The notes beneath the pieces are model-generated. The model saw only the letters and a program-made list of their open reading frames with translations, did not search any database and was not told where the DNA came from. Positions 22,201 through 33,916 of a stretch of DNA of 64,000 nucleotides are shown here, piece by piece. The translations under genes and the position numbers were made by a program. Source of the DNA: Malania oleifera. Taxonomy: Eukaryota > Streptophyta > Magnoliopsida > Santalales > Ximeniaceae. How positions within the stretch are numbered: position 1 is the stretch's first letter; each line of letters opens with the position of its first letter. The DNA is taken from NCBI RefSeq assembly GCF_029873635.1, contig NC_080422.1, positions 6,541,764 to 6,605,763 on the forward strand. Reading direction: 5' to 3'.

Positions 22201-23222
22201 GACAACTTCAGATCATTGTGTATTTGTTCAGAAATTCTCTGATGTTGATTTCATTTTCTTACTGCTTTATGTGGATGACATGCTGATTGTTGACAGGAAT
22301 GCTTCAAGGATTGACAAGTTGAAGAAGCAATTAAGTAAGTTATTTTCTATGAAGGATTTGGGGCCAGCAAAGAAAATTCTTGGCATAAGAATCAGTTGTG
22401 ACAGGAGTGCCAAGAAGTTATATTTGTCACAGGAGGAGTACATTGAGAAAGTGCTTCAGAGGTTCAATATGGACAAAGCTAAAGTGATTAGCTCTCCTTT
22501 TGCTACCCACTTCAAACTAAGTACAAATCAATGTCCTTCTATAGATAAGGAAAAAGAAGACATAGAATGATTTCCTTACGCCTCAGTATGCAATGGTTTG
22601 CACAAGACCAGATATAACCTATGCAGGTGGTGTAGTTAGCCGATCCTTGTCAAATCAAGGAAGAGGGCACTGGAATGTAGTGAAGTGGATCATGAGGTAT
22701 CTTCGAGGCACTTCCAGTTTGAGACTTGGTTTGGGAAATGGACAACCATTGTTAGTTGGCTACACATATGCAGATATGGCTGGGGATGTGGATACTCGTA
22801 AGTCTACTTTAGGCTATTTGATAACTTTTGCAGGTGGGGCTATAGCTTGGCAATCGAGACTTCAGAAGTGCATTGCTCTTTCTACGACAGAGGCAGAGTT
22901 TATAATAACAACGGAAGCAACTAAAGAGTTGCTATGGGCAAAGAAGTTCTTGAGAGAACTTGGTTTCGAGCAGCAGAGGTATGTGTTGTTTTGTGATAGC
23001 CAAAGTGCTATTCATCCTACTAAGAATTCTAGTTTCCATGCAAGATCGAAACACATTGATGTACGATACCATTGGATCAGAGATGCATTGAATGATAAGT
23101 TAGTGGAACTTGAGAAGGTTCACACTGATGATAATGGTTCTAATATGTTGACAAAGACACTACCAAGGGAGAAGCTTGAAGTTTGTTGTTCAATCGCTAG
23201 GATGGCGATTCCCTCCACATAG
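19247..23222 (+). pseudogene. gag-pol: Copia element 1 gag-pol polyprotein, broken by about a dozen stops and one frameshift
   Basis: Translation starts at ATG 19247 in gag (MEAITSRMINLNGLNYHIWK). A CCHC knuckle (CHHCGKMGHIKKYC, about 19932) and the protease site WVIDSGAS (about 20130) are intact. They are followed by GAG-pre-integrase (about 20515-20680, CTHCLSGKQ), the integrase core (about 20690-21050, HLDVCGPM, TENCGEY, NGIAERMNR), reverse transcriptase (about 21700-22560; YVDDML near 22270) and RNase H (22593-23222; FCDSQSAIH, SKHIDVRYHWI). In-frame stops interrupt it near 19393, 19577, 19811, 20096, 20429, 21058, 21077, 21137, 21470, 21658, 21992 and 22151; nearly all are TAG. A short deletion near 22580 shifts the frame before RNase H. 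It cannot be translated as a whole. The domain order protease-integrase-RT-RNase H identifies Ty1/copia. Confidence 0.93.
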
Positions 23223-23239
23223 TTGGAAAGGGGGAGATT

Positions 23240-23908
23240 TGTTGGGTTATTTCCTTCCATGTGGAGGAAAGCCCAAGTGGGCTTTATTAAAAGCCCAAAG
23301 CCCATCCCTTTTAGTGTGAAAACCTAAAGGAAGTTATAAAAAGAGCCCTGAGAAGGGAGGAGCCGTCACTTCCCAAAAAGAAAGAGAGAAAAATGTGATT
23401 TTTCTCATACTGTTCAGAATTCATCAAGACTCCGATCCCACCTCGTCTATAGTCCGATCGAGCTGAAATTTGGAGGAGAGGTTCACGACTCAAGGAGCTA
23501 TAATATGAATGGTAGAGATAGGATTTGGAGCTCGGGAGTTGGGATTTTTTCCCGTGAATAGTAACTGCAAATTTGGTATATTCTCTCATATTCTCTTTGT
23601 ATTTGTCAAGATTGTTAATATCTTGATGAGATATATTTGTAGCCTCTAATTGAGATTAGAGAAGACTTGGTGTACCCATTATTTGATTGATAGCAGAGCT
23701 TTTTAACTGGACTAGGTCCCGTGGTTTTTCTTCCTCACACTAGGGAAGTTTTTCACATAAAAAATTGCTTGTGTTCTTGTGGCTTGGTGTGATTGATTAT
23801 TTTTCTTATTATTTTCAGCACGTATAAAAGTAGAGATACACTATATTTTCTTGCATATAGGGAGAAGAATTATTCCGCGGTGGTTATTTGTTGATATCTC
23901 TCCCAACA
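23240..23908 (+). repeat. 3' LTR of copia element 1 (669 bp)
   Basis: Begins TGTTGGGTTATTTCC after the purine tract and ends TCTCCCAACA, followed by the target duplication CAAAC. It is uninterrupted and so shows the original form of the split 5' LTR. Confidence 0.95.
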
Positions 23909-24600
23909 CAAACTGCATTAATTTTCAATTTATTATCATTCTTATTAATAGTCATTGCTCTTTTAAATACTTTTGTTGGGACTCTTTAATTAGATTTAGT
24001 TAGACTATTTGTTGGTTTTGGCACTACATTACAAAGTACTTATGAGTTGGATTATTGTTTTTGTTTTCCTCCTTATTAGTACTTTGTTACATTATTATTG
24101 AAAGAATAATGTCTTCTAATTTATTTATCTTTTGAAACGATGGTGTTCAGAACCCTTTGGACACTAGACTAATCTACCAAAATAATAGGTTCATCCCTCT
24201 ATCATTCTCCATTTAAATACGAAAGTATTATTTCAAATAGAAAGTTGTAACCTTCAAGACTCGAACTCTGATCATTTAACTAGGAGAACCTTAAGTTTAT
24301 CACCTGAATCACCTTTTAAGGGCAAAATTGTCTTCTAATTATTAATATCTATCTTATGCTTGAAAGTTAGTTTTTCCTTATAGCATGTTAAGCGGGGACT
24401 CACGGGTCAGGATGTGAAACTTTTGTATTATCAAAACTTAAGTTATATGTTCTATAGAGTTGTATATTTGTACCTTTGAATTTTAAGGCATTCGCCTCCT
24501 TTTCATGTCTTATGCTTACTTGCAGTCAGTCCGTAAGATTTTTCAACATTGGTTTCCTAATCCTATTTGCATATAGCCTAAGTTTGACCATGTCTTGTGT

Positions 24601-25045
24601 AGGGGTAAGCATTTGGTCAGTTCAGTTAAAAAATCTCATTAACCGAACCAGACCAAAATTTCATATTAACCGAACTCAAAACCGATTGAAACGAATTTTG
24701 GTTAAATTGATTAACCAATTTTAACAAATTTAATATTTTAATATATATATATATATATATATAATATAGCTTTTTAATATACATAAATATAAATAATGTA
24801 TACAATATATATAAAATTTTATTATATATATAATATATAAAAATATATAAAATTTTAGTATACATTATTATAAATTTATACTATTCGGTTAACTGAATTA
24901 ACTAAACCCAAAAACTAAACTGAAAATCAAAAATCAAAATTCAATGACAATGAAAACTAAATCGAACCAAATAAATTTTTAGTTGAACCAAACTGACTGA
25001 ATTTACTTAGTTAATTCGATTTTAATCGGATTATGCTCACCCTTG
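24601..25045. mobile_element. hAT-type MITE with AACCGA-rich arms
   Basis: Left end AGGGGTAAGCAT and right end ATGCTCACCCTTG form terminal inverted repeats. The flanks TCTTGTGT (24593-24600) and ATTTGTGT (25046-25053) match at six of eight positions, as expected for an aged hAT 8-bp duplication. The arms carry inverted TTAACCGAAC/GTTCGGTTAA-type words around an AT-rich centre with an AT run (about 24740-24762). No transposase is encoded. Confidence 0.68.
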
Positions 25046-25053
25046 ATTTGTGT

Positions 25054-25372
25054 ACGAGTCCTTAGCCATGTCGTTCACCAGTGTCACTCCACCTACATTT
25101 ACACTTGCATTTTTTACAAGCAAATTAGAAAACAGTAGTCATAATGATCGATGAACTTCTTAGCCTGAGAGATGTCATTTGGCGCGATAACAAAGGATAG
25201 AATGAGATTGTATTGTTCGACCTTTTGCCTCTGGTGGTGATCACAGAGGCGCTAGCGAAGGCACTCGATCTCCATGACTGCCAGTTGCATGCGTTCTCTT
25301 TGGGTTTGGGATGAGCTTCGTATGAATACAAAGCCCTAAATTGACTAAGGGAGTGAATTGAGCACTACAGTC
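25054..25372. other. Unidentified DNA between MITE and copia element 2
   Basis: Assigned to the interior of the old outer gypsy element by position. On the minus strand a short open stretch (about 25230-25130) could be coding, but no protein family was recognised. The sequence resumes at 48535, after copia element 2. Confidence 0.35.
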
Positions 25373-26031
25373 TGTTGGAAAAAAAAAATATGAATGATTC
25401 TCATAAATAAATTAATGGTGTAATGCAAATAATAAATAAAATGAGATAGAAGAAATTTAACGTGGTTCCCTTTGATATTGAGGTACGTCCACGGGACACG
25501 ACGATCCAAATCCACTATCACCAAGTACATACAAAATGGGTACAAAAGACACAAGCCTTACAAATACACAAAAGTGTATAACAAATGTAGCAAGATAAAA
25601 AGACCTCACTAAATGTTGTGAACAAAGGTCCAAGAGATAACCAAAATCTAGCACAAATGCAGCCAGACTCGCAGGAGGGTGGGCAGCTTGCTAAAGAAAG
25701 GACCGTTGCTACTAAAGAAGAGTCGCAGCTACTAGAGAAGAAGACAGGTAGATTTGTAGGCGTGAGTGGCTATTGCAGACGTGAGGAGCTGCTGTAGAAA
25801 AATGGAGAAAGAAAATGAAGGGGCAACTTCAGGCGTGCGACTTGAGTTGGTGCAAGAAAATGGAGAAAGAGGAGGAGGAGTCACCCCAGTTGCGTGTGGC
25901 TTCTTTTTGGAGTTCTAGAGCAAGCTGCAGCGGTTTTGCTGCAACATTTTTCTTACACCGGGAAGCCAACAATAAATAAAAAATGGAACAACTTTTCAAG
26001 CCTTAGGCCCCACAAGGAGGGACACACAACA
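25373..26031 (-). repeat. 3' LTR of copia element 2 (659 bp)
   Basis: Plus-strand ends TGTTGGAAAAAA and GACACACAACA. It matches the split copy at 38086-38236 and 48105-48534, for example GTGTAATGCAAATAATAAATA and CACAAAAGTGTATAACAAATG (partial words). It contains a GTGGTTCCC...GGTACGTCCACGGG word also typical of copia LTRs. Confidence 0.88.
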
Positions 26032-26039
26032 AATCTCCC

Positions 26040-29000
26040 CCTCCCGACTTATGGGGACAACTCCACCAATCCGGCTAAAACTCGACATTTAACATTCATG
26101 TCTTTAGACAATGCTTTTGTCATCATATGCAAACCATTATCATTGGTGTGAATTTTGTCAAGTTGCAAAAATTTCTTATCCAAACACATCCTGAATCCAA
26201 TGATATCTAACATCAATATGTTTTGACTTTAAATGGAAGATAGAATTCTTGCTCAAATGAATTGCACTTTGGTTATCACAATAAAGAACATACCTTTCTT
26301 GTTACATGCCCAACTCTTTCAAGAATCTCTTCAACCAAAGAAATTCTTTGCAAGATTTAGTAATGGCAATAAACTTGGCTTCCTTAGTAGATAGAGCACA
26401 CATATTTATATTGTTGATTGTCATGCCACAACTCCCCCTGCAAAAGTCATCAAATAAAGCTAAGTTGATTTTCTAGAATCAACATCACAGGCCATATCGG
26501 CATCTGTGAATCCATGGAGCATAGATTTACCATTTCCAAAGTATAAACACACCTTCGAAATGCCTCTAAGGTATCAAAGAATCCATTTTCCTGCTAACCA
26601 ATGCTTCTTTCTCAGATTAGAGAGAAACCGACTAACAACTCCAACAACATGAGCTAAATTCAGTCTTGTGCAGACCATTGCATACATTAAAGAACTAACG
26701 GTCAATATAAGGAATTTTTTTTCATCTTTTCCTTGTCTTTCTCACTTGTAGGACTTTTTTTTGTACTAGGCTTGAAGTGACTAGCAAGTGGGCAACCAAT
26801 GGGTTTTGCTTTATCCATATTGAACCTCTCAAGCACTTTTTCAATGTACATTTCTTGAGACAATAAAATTTGCCCATTTTCATGATCACGTATAATTCTC
26901 ATGCCAAGAATTTGCTTTGCTGGTCCCAAGTCTTTCATAGCAAAAGTTTTGCTCAACTTCAACTTCAACTTGTCAATCTTGGAGGAGTCTTGTCTTATAA
27001 TGAGCATATCATCAACATAGAGTCAGAAAAAGAATATAAGTACCATCTGGAAATATTTTCATAAACACACAATCATCCAAAGAGGTTTCTGAGTAACCAT
27101 GATCAATTATGAAAGAATCAAATTTCTTTTACCATCTCTGTGGTGCTTGCTTCAACCCATACAAACTTTTCTTTAATTTGCACACTAAATTCTATTTCCC
27201 TTTATGTTTGAAGCCTTCCTATTGTTGCATGTAAATTTCCTTTTCCAAGTCACCATGTAAGAAAGAGGTTTTTAGATCTAGTTGCTCAACTTCTAAATTC
27301 AAGTTTGCTATCATGCCAAGAACAACTCAAATAGATGACATCTTCACAACTGGCAAGAATATTTAATCAAAATCAATTCCCTTTTTCTGACCAAAGCCTT
27401 TTACCACAAGCCTAACCTAAGTACCGAAGATTCTTTTCATCATTTTTCAACCTAAATACCCATTTGTTTTTCAAAGCTTTCTTTCTAGGAGGAAGTTTAA
27501 CCAAATCATAAGTATGATTGTTAACTATGGACTTCATTTCCTCTTGCATTGCCTCCATCCATTCAACTTTATTTCCATGTTTCATGGCTTCTTGATAGTT
27601 TTTGGGCTCCCCTTGAACCATTAAAGTAACATAGTCACTTGATGGATATTTAGTTGAAGGTCTTGGCACTCTTGAAGATCTTCTCAATAGAGCTTGCTCT
27701 TGAACTTGTTGCTCCCCTTCATTTTCATCTTCGACATCACTAAGAATTTCATCATTTCCAACATCTTCAAGAGGTGGATGAACATATTCCATATTTTCAT
27801 CATGTGCCAAAGGTGGAGAAGGTGACTTTAAGTCAACAAAATCATTCCCAATAGATTGTGGTTGCTTAATTGTACCAAAATCTTCAACTATTTGATTTTC
27901 AAAAAATACAACATCCCAGCTTCTAACAACTTTCTTGTCAACCGGATCCCACAATCTATATCCAAATTCATCATGCCCATAGCCAAGAAAAATACATTGC
28001 CTTGTCTTGTCATCAAGTTTGGATCTTTATCTTTTGGAATATGAACAAATGCACGACAACCAAACACTTTCAAGTGATCATAAGTGACATTCTTACCTTT
28101 CCAATTTTTTTTTCAGGAACTTCACCAAGTAGAGGAGTTGAAGGAGACAAATTAATCAAGTCCACCACCGTCCTCATTGCTACACCCCAAAATGATTTTA
28201 GCAACTTTGCATGAGAGAGCATACATCTCATTCTCTCCACTATGGTGCGGTTCATCCTTTCTGCAATTCCATTTTTTTGAGGGGTTTTCTTGATGGCCTT
28301 TTGATGTCTAATGCCTTGGCTATAACAATATGCATCAAATGGACCAAACTCTCCACCATCATCTGAGCATACACATTTCACCTTCTTTCCGGTCTCCTTT
28401 TCAACTTTGACCTAAAAATACTTAAATACATCTAAAACTTGATCTTTAGTTTTTAAAGTGTAAGCCCAAACTTTTCTTAAACAATCATCAATAAAAGTAA
28501 CAAAATAAAGTGCACCACCATAATACTTAACTTTCAAATGACCACATCCATCGGAATGTATCAAATCTTGAACATTAGATTTTTTTAGCAAAATACTTTG
28601 TACGAAAATGAGCTCTATGTTGCTTACCGGCCAAACAATGAATACAAAATTTAAGAGGGGTACCTTTCATCCTAGGTAGAAGCTTCTTTCTGAACAAAAG
28701 TTGCAATCCTATTTCACTCATGTGCCCAAGCCACTTATGCCACAAATCGGTAGAAGAGTGACTCTCAATTGCATTCACAATACCATTACCAATTTTACCT
28801 TGCATCATAGCCACCATGAAATTACCCTTTGTGAGGTTCCATTTTCCATCACCAAAGTGGTTGTCAAACCCTTCATCATCAAGCTTTTCGGTAGATATCA
28901 AATTTAGCCAAATTTCGGTTACATGTCTCACATCTTTGAGCACCAACTTGCATCCAAGATTTGTTTCCAAGCAAACATTTCCCATGCCAACAATTTTTGA

Positions 29001-29509
29001 TAAATTTTCATTTCCCATCCAAACAACTCCATAACTTCCTTTTGAGTAGGAAGTAAAGAAATCTTCCCGAGAAGTGACAAGGAATGACGCATCGGAATCA
29101 ATAACCCAATTAGTCTCTTAACTTGTCAAATTAATGCAACTTTCATCACAAACAACCATAATATTACCATTAGATGCAACTGAAGTTGTGTCTTCATGCT
29201 TTTTCTCAAAATTTTTCTCTTTGTTTTGCTCCTTGAATTTCAATTTTTTACACTCCCGCTTCATATGCCCTTTCTTATGACAGTAGTGACACTCAATATT
29301 CGTTTTTGAAACTGAGCTAGACCGGCCTCTTGATTTATCATTACAGTGAGAAGATCTACTCTTGCCTCTACCTCTCCCCGGTTTTCTATCACAAGTGCCT
29401 CTGAATGAGAAGAGCTAACTGATTTTCTTCTAATTTCCTCATCCAACAACTTGCTAGTTACTTTGTTCATACTAACAATTCCATCGGGAGCCGAATTACT
29501 AACTATCAC
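26040..29509 (-). pseudogene. gag-pol: Copia element 2 late gag to RNase H, degenerate
   Basis: Read on the minus strand from 29509: late gag (KVTSKLLDEEIRRKS), a CCHC knuckle region (about 29290-29245), a protease with WVIDSDAS instead of WVIDSGAS (about 29105-29080), GAG-pre-integrase (about 28720-28620, CIHCLAGKQ), integrase (about 28540-28070; CSDDGGEFG, KNGIAERMNR), reverse transcriptase (27700-26750; YVDDML near 27020) and RNase H (about 26650-26100; YCDNQSAIH, SKHIDVRYHWI). Every domain has stops or frame changes. Gag upstream of this point continues at 37569 beyond the inserted LTR stack. Confidence 0.88.
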
Positions 29510-30599
29510 TGTAGAGACCCGAAAAATAATAATAATAAAATAATAAGGAAAAAAGGGAAATTTGGTTTGGCATAGGACCAAACTATCAACGGTTTGGGGG
29601 AGTCTCAGGAAAAACGTCGATGGTTTTGAGTGTGTATGGTTTAGTGAGGCCAAATCGTCGACGGTTTTAGCAAGTTCAGGAAAACCGTTGACAATTTTGA
29701 TTTACTGAGGGTCATAAAAGGTAAAAATGTGGTAAAACGGTTTGGTTAAAGACCAAAACCGTCAACGATTTTGCCCAAAGACAGCAACCTATAAATAGAA
29801 CTTAAGTTCACTTTTTTAGAAAAATTTCTCTCATACTCTCTCTCTCCTAGGGTTGCGGCTCTCACTCACTCTCTCCTCAATTTCCTCTCCAATATTAGCC
29901 CAAAACAGCAAATAAACATCATTTCGAAGTCCTGGCTACAATTCTTAGCTATTTAACCGGGGTGGATTCGTAGTTCGAGGATCTTGGGCACCGCTCTAGG
30001 AATCAGGTAAGGGGAGTAGATTATGTCAGTCATTTTCATAAATTTAACCGCTTAAATTATAGTATTCATTTTCAAGTATAGTATATATGATTTTCTGGGT
30101 ATTTAGGCATATGGAAATGATAGATTTTGAAATTTATTATATGTATGTTTTGGGGAAAAACTTGGTATTTGAATTTGGGCAAACCTTAGGAAAGTTTATA
30201 CCAATATTTTCAGCAAAATAAAATAGTTTTTTAGGCAGATTATTATATTATGAAATATTTACTCAAATGTGTGGCATGAGAAATGACTAAACGATTACGA
30301 AAAGAATATTTTATCATGTTATACAGCAGGGTATGATTTTATACTAATTTCAGAAAATGCTATGGATATGATGAAAACATGATATGTTATACTGATTTTA
30401 TATCGAGACAGTTATGATATGACGGTTTTATACTGATTATGATCTGACAGATATGATGTGACAATGAAAACATGATTTACATAGATTTATAAAATAATGA
30501 GTATGAAATAAGATCATGTTAACAATTATATTATAAATTGTGCTATAAGATATCAAAACCCTGATGGACTAATTATGTTCAGAGCACGGTACCGTAGCT

Positions 30600-30840
30600 A
30601 GCTAGCAAGATCCGACAGTGTAACCCCCCTTGTGTTAGGCCCGAGAAGTGTTGCGGAGAGCAGGATGGGTTCAGAGCAGGCTGGGTGTACAGATCAGACA
30701 GTGCAACCACACTATTCAGAAAGTGCTGGTAATAGAGTCGATTAGTCCGAAGTGTTGCAAAGAGCAAGATACCCCCTGTGTCCGGCCCGAGAAGTGTTGC
30801 GGAGAGCAGGATGGGTTCAGACCAGGCTGAGTGGGCAATC
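30600..30840 (+). repeat. Minisatellite of solo LTR A
   Basis: Repeats of a longer unit with GGCCCGAGAAGTGTTGCGGA and GAGCAGGATGGGTTCAGA (at 30638-30690 and 30783-30830), with shorter CAGATCAGACAGTG-type pieces between. Confidence 0.8.
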
Positions 30841-30980
30841 GTACTACTGATATGACATGTTTGACTTAACTTGGTAAGCGAGCCATGGTTAAGTTCAACC
30901 TTCAAGCCACACAACCCGGTTATGTGGGGTTATTACATGACGAGATATATGAATGTCCTAGGGAAAGTTTTATGTATGTA

Positions 30981-30988
<8 letters not shown>

Positions 30989-31049
<61 letters not shown>
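30989..31049. repeat. (AT)n microsatellite, about 30 units
   Basis: Uninterrupted TA repeat, the longest in the window. Confidence 0.97.
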
Positions 31050-31053
<4 letters not shown>

Positions 31054-31645
31054 ATTTACACACACAGAGAAATTTATCAAATCAAAATATGTTTTGAAAA
31101 TTGAAGAAAAGTATGTATCCTCTGATATGTATATGTATAAGTTCAGTTTTACTTGATTTACCAATTAAAAGTAAATTATTTGGAGAATATGTTTATGATA
31201 CGCTAAAACTCATGCTGCCACACACTGACAATAATATATTCCATCTTACTGAGAGGTGTCTCACTCTTATAATCTTTTAACATTTCAGGAAATCTCGAGA
31301 GTCGAGCTTACAGAACTCCAGGTAGGATTAGTTAGTTGGGTTTGAAGATAGTGCTAGTGAGACACTAGTATGTATATGTATATGGATATGTTTTGTACTA
31401 CCTTGGGCTATAGTATTATTTGGTTTTTGGAGAGACATGTGTATATACGATATGATGCTTCTATAACTCTAGTTGTAATGATCCCAAAAGTTGTATGCAT
31501 GGAAATGTTAAAAAAAAATAAAAATAAAAAATAAAATAATAAAATAATTAATTTTAAAAAAATAAAAATAAAAAATTTAAATAAATTAAATTAAAATTAA
31601 TTATTTATTTATTTTTAATTAATTAATATAATGTAATAGATTAAT

Positions 31646-33276
31646 TATAAGAACCCAAAATATAAAAATGGGTTTAAATATTAAGAGAGAGGCAAAATTG
31701 GAAATTTCCGGGTCAAAGGGCAAAGGAAATTTCCTTTGCTTCCTCATTAAGAAATCTCAAATATCTCTCTCTCTCTCTCTCTAAACCTCTCCCTACTCCT
31801 TCTCTCTAGAATTTTTCCCCAATCATTGACGGAATCGGAAAAGGATTCTTTACAACTTCAACGGATCGGAATCTCATTTCGGAGATTTTCGGATTTCAGC
31901 GTAAAATCGAGGTAAGGCTCGATTTTCAATTCTGATCCGGTAGATTTGTAGGTAACTGTCTTGTGAACATATTTTGTATTGTGATTTGTAGGTTTTGAAA
32001 CTCGATTCACTGTTTAGGGACCTCAGAGTTCGGGATTTGCTTATGGGGTTAAGGTAAGGGGAAACTGTGTTATATTGGTTATTTTTGAAATCGGACTCGG
32101 TGGAACTGTGGTCCACGGTCATGTGTGTATTTTGGCTATTCATTTGGGGGGATCTAACAGGGAAAACTATGGGTTTTTCATTATTACAGTTTTTGGGAAA
32201 AATGGGGCAAGGGGCTGAATCCCGGGTTTTGTTGAAAACTGAGTATATATGTGATTTATACTGTGATATTAGGATGGTCATGCCTTGAATTTGTTTAAAC
32301 TTTATTTGTTTAGAAAACCATGATTTAGATTACCAAATGAGTATGGTTTGTTTGGTTATATGAGCATGAATGTGTGTGTGATATGCGGAATTGCTGATAG
32401 GAACGCGGTTCCAAAATGATTCCACGTACTGAGAGTGTCTGGCTCTATATCCGAGGGTGTGTGTTTATCGCCTGCCACGTAGGCAAGAGTGATTGGCTCT
32501 ATATCCGAGGGCGTGAGCCTATTCCGGCAGATCAGGCCGAAGGGTGTGGATCCACCAGTTAGCGCCGATACGATGCCATGGGAGTAGAGGACTAGCCATG
32601 TGCCGGTGGCGCTGTGCTTCGCGGGTTGGCTATGGGCCAACGACGAAATGCCGGACCGGCTTCGGGCCGATGGGTGTGATGACACCAGGTTACTGATCAT
32701 GTGTGTGTATTGTTACGGGGCTGCATATAAATGGCCGCCGTGTGCGTGCATGTGTGCACTGTGTAAATTAGTACTGGATTGCATTCAACTGCTTGTATGT
32801 TGTGTCATGATAACATTCAAATGCCGCACACCGATATAACCTGTGTTCTTCCTTACTGAGAGGTGTCTCACCCCTACTGTACGTACATTTTTACAAGTCC
32901 TTCGAGTAACTGGAACTAGCGTCTTGGTGTAGGGAGCGTAGTGGCCGGTGTACTGCATTAGCACTTGAGTAAGTGCTAGGACTGTAGTTTTGTTGGGTTG
33001 CCATTTTGAGTTGTATTTGGGCACCCAGTTTGTACGTTTTGTTAGAGCCATGTTTTGCTCTTGTATAGACTCTGGTATGGTACTGCATATGTTGATATAG
33101 AATGACTTTTTCCGCTACGTATATGATTATGATTGGATGTGTTTAGGGTGCCTAGGAACCCCACGGGGTTTAACCCTTATCCAGTGTGATGTATCTCTGA
33201 TGATTTGTATGATACAAGGACAGGTTAAGTTACAATTTTCACCCTCGGGTCCCATTTCCGAGTTCGGGACGTGACA
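31646..33276 (+). mobile_element. Solo LTR C (about 1.63 kb), perfect target duplication TTAAT
   Basis: Starts TATAAGAACCCAAAATATA, where the expected TG has become TA; compare TGTAACAACCCAAAT of solo LTR F. It ends GAGTTCGGGACGTGACA. TTAAT occurs at 31641-31645 and 33277-33281. It has a CT run (about 31763-31785), donor-like sites (31912, 32053), a 32400-32690 block of repeated CTATATCCGAGGG/CGGGCCGATGGG words, and the hairpin TGAGAGGTGTCTCA (32857-32870). No clean TTTCAG follows that hairpin, unlike the other LTRs. Confidence 0.82.
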
Positions 33277-33299
33277 TTAATATATTAATATAATATAAT

Positions 33300-33350
33300 A
33301 TTATAATAATATAAATATATATATATATTTATATATATATATATATATAT
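33300..33350. repeat. AT-rich microsatellite in solo LTR B
   Basis: ATATAT-type run next to the right-hand target duplication of LTR C, followed by a CT-rich leader with a run of about ten C bases (33412-33423). Confidence 0.9.
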
Positions 33351-33916
33351 CAATCTCTCTTGAAGCTTCTCAGCTTCAGGAGATTGAGAATTCAATTTCA
33401 GAGTAATAGAGGGCCCCCCCCCCACTCCCATTCTTCATCTCTCTCCATCCCTCCTCCTCTCTCTCTTCATTTTTTCGGCCAATATTCGGTCGATCGAAAA
33501 ATCGAAGAAACCGTTGGGTTTTTATCTCCACCACTGACATTTTTATTGGAGCGGATTTATCGTGGGAGTGACGTAGGCCCCACTTTTGGGAAAAGGTATA
33601 TTTCCTCTCTTTCCTTAATTTCTCCTTTAATCTTCAACTAAATCGACGATCAGGAACCACCATAGGATCCTAGTCTCGATCGTCGTCATTTTGGCCAGAG
33701 TGAATTTTCAATAAGGGGGTCCTAGGCACCACTATAAGGCGAGAGTGGGATTTAGGGAATTAATGAAATTAGTTGTTTTCGAGGGTTTAATTGTTATTTA
33801 AAATTTATTGGCCTAGAAAATGTTAAAATAATATTTTATTTAGGGTTAATTTGATTAAATTAGGATTATTGAATCAAAGTTCAGGTGAGTGCCGCATGCA
33901 TCGTTTTGGGGTCTCT

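Larger units (their letters stand above)
16162..23908 (+). mobile_element. Ty1/copia element 1, full length but dead (Tork/TNT1-like)
   Basis: The element has a 5' LTR (16162-19196, interrupted by a solo LTR), a primer site TGGTATCAGAGCC (19200-19212), a broken polyprotein (19247-23222), a purine tract AAAGGGGGAGAT (about 23228-23239) and a 3' LTR (23240-23908). The target duplication CAAAC is perfect. Without the inserted solo LTR the 5' LTR is about 668 bp, against 669 bp for the 3' LTR. The two LTRs differ at many positions, for example in 16193-16230 against 23271-23308, so the insertion is old. The gag and polyprotein style (NGLNYHIWKGKM, WVIDSGAS, YVDDM) fits the Tork/TNT1 group. It lies in the first LTR of the old outer gypsy element. 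Confidence 0.93.

Noticed and set aside
25125-25331. Possible short host exon on the minus strand
   Set aside because: No family recognised and no clear splice sites; kept only as unidentified DNA.
31474-33276. One solo LTR from TGTAATGATCCC to GGGACGTGACA
   Set aside because: The flanks CTAGT and TTAAT do not match. CTAGT pairs with CTGGT at 37401 and TTAAT pairs with TTAAT at 31641, so two nested elements explain the region better.
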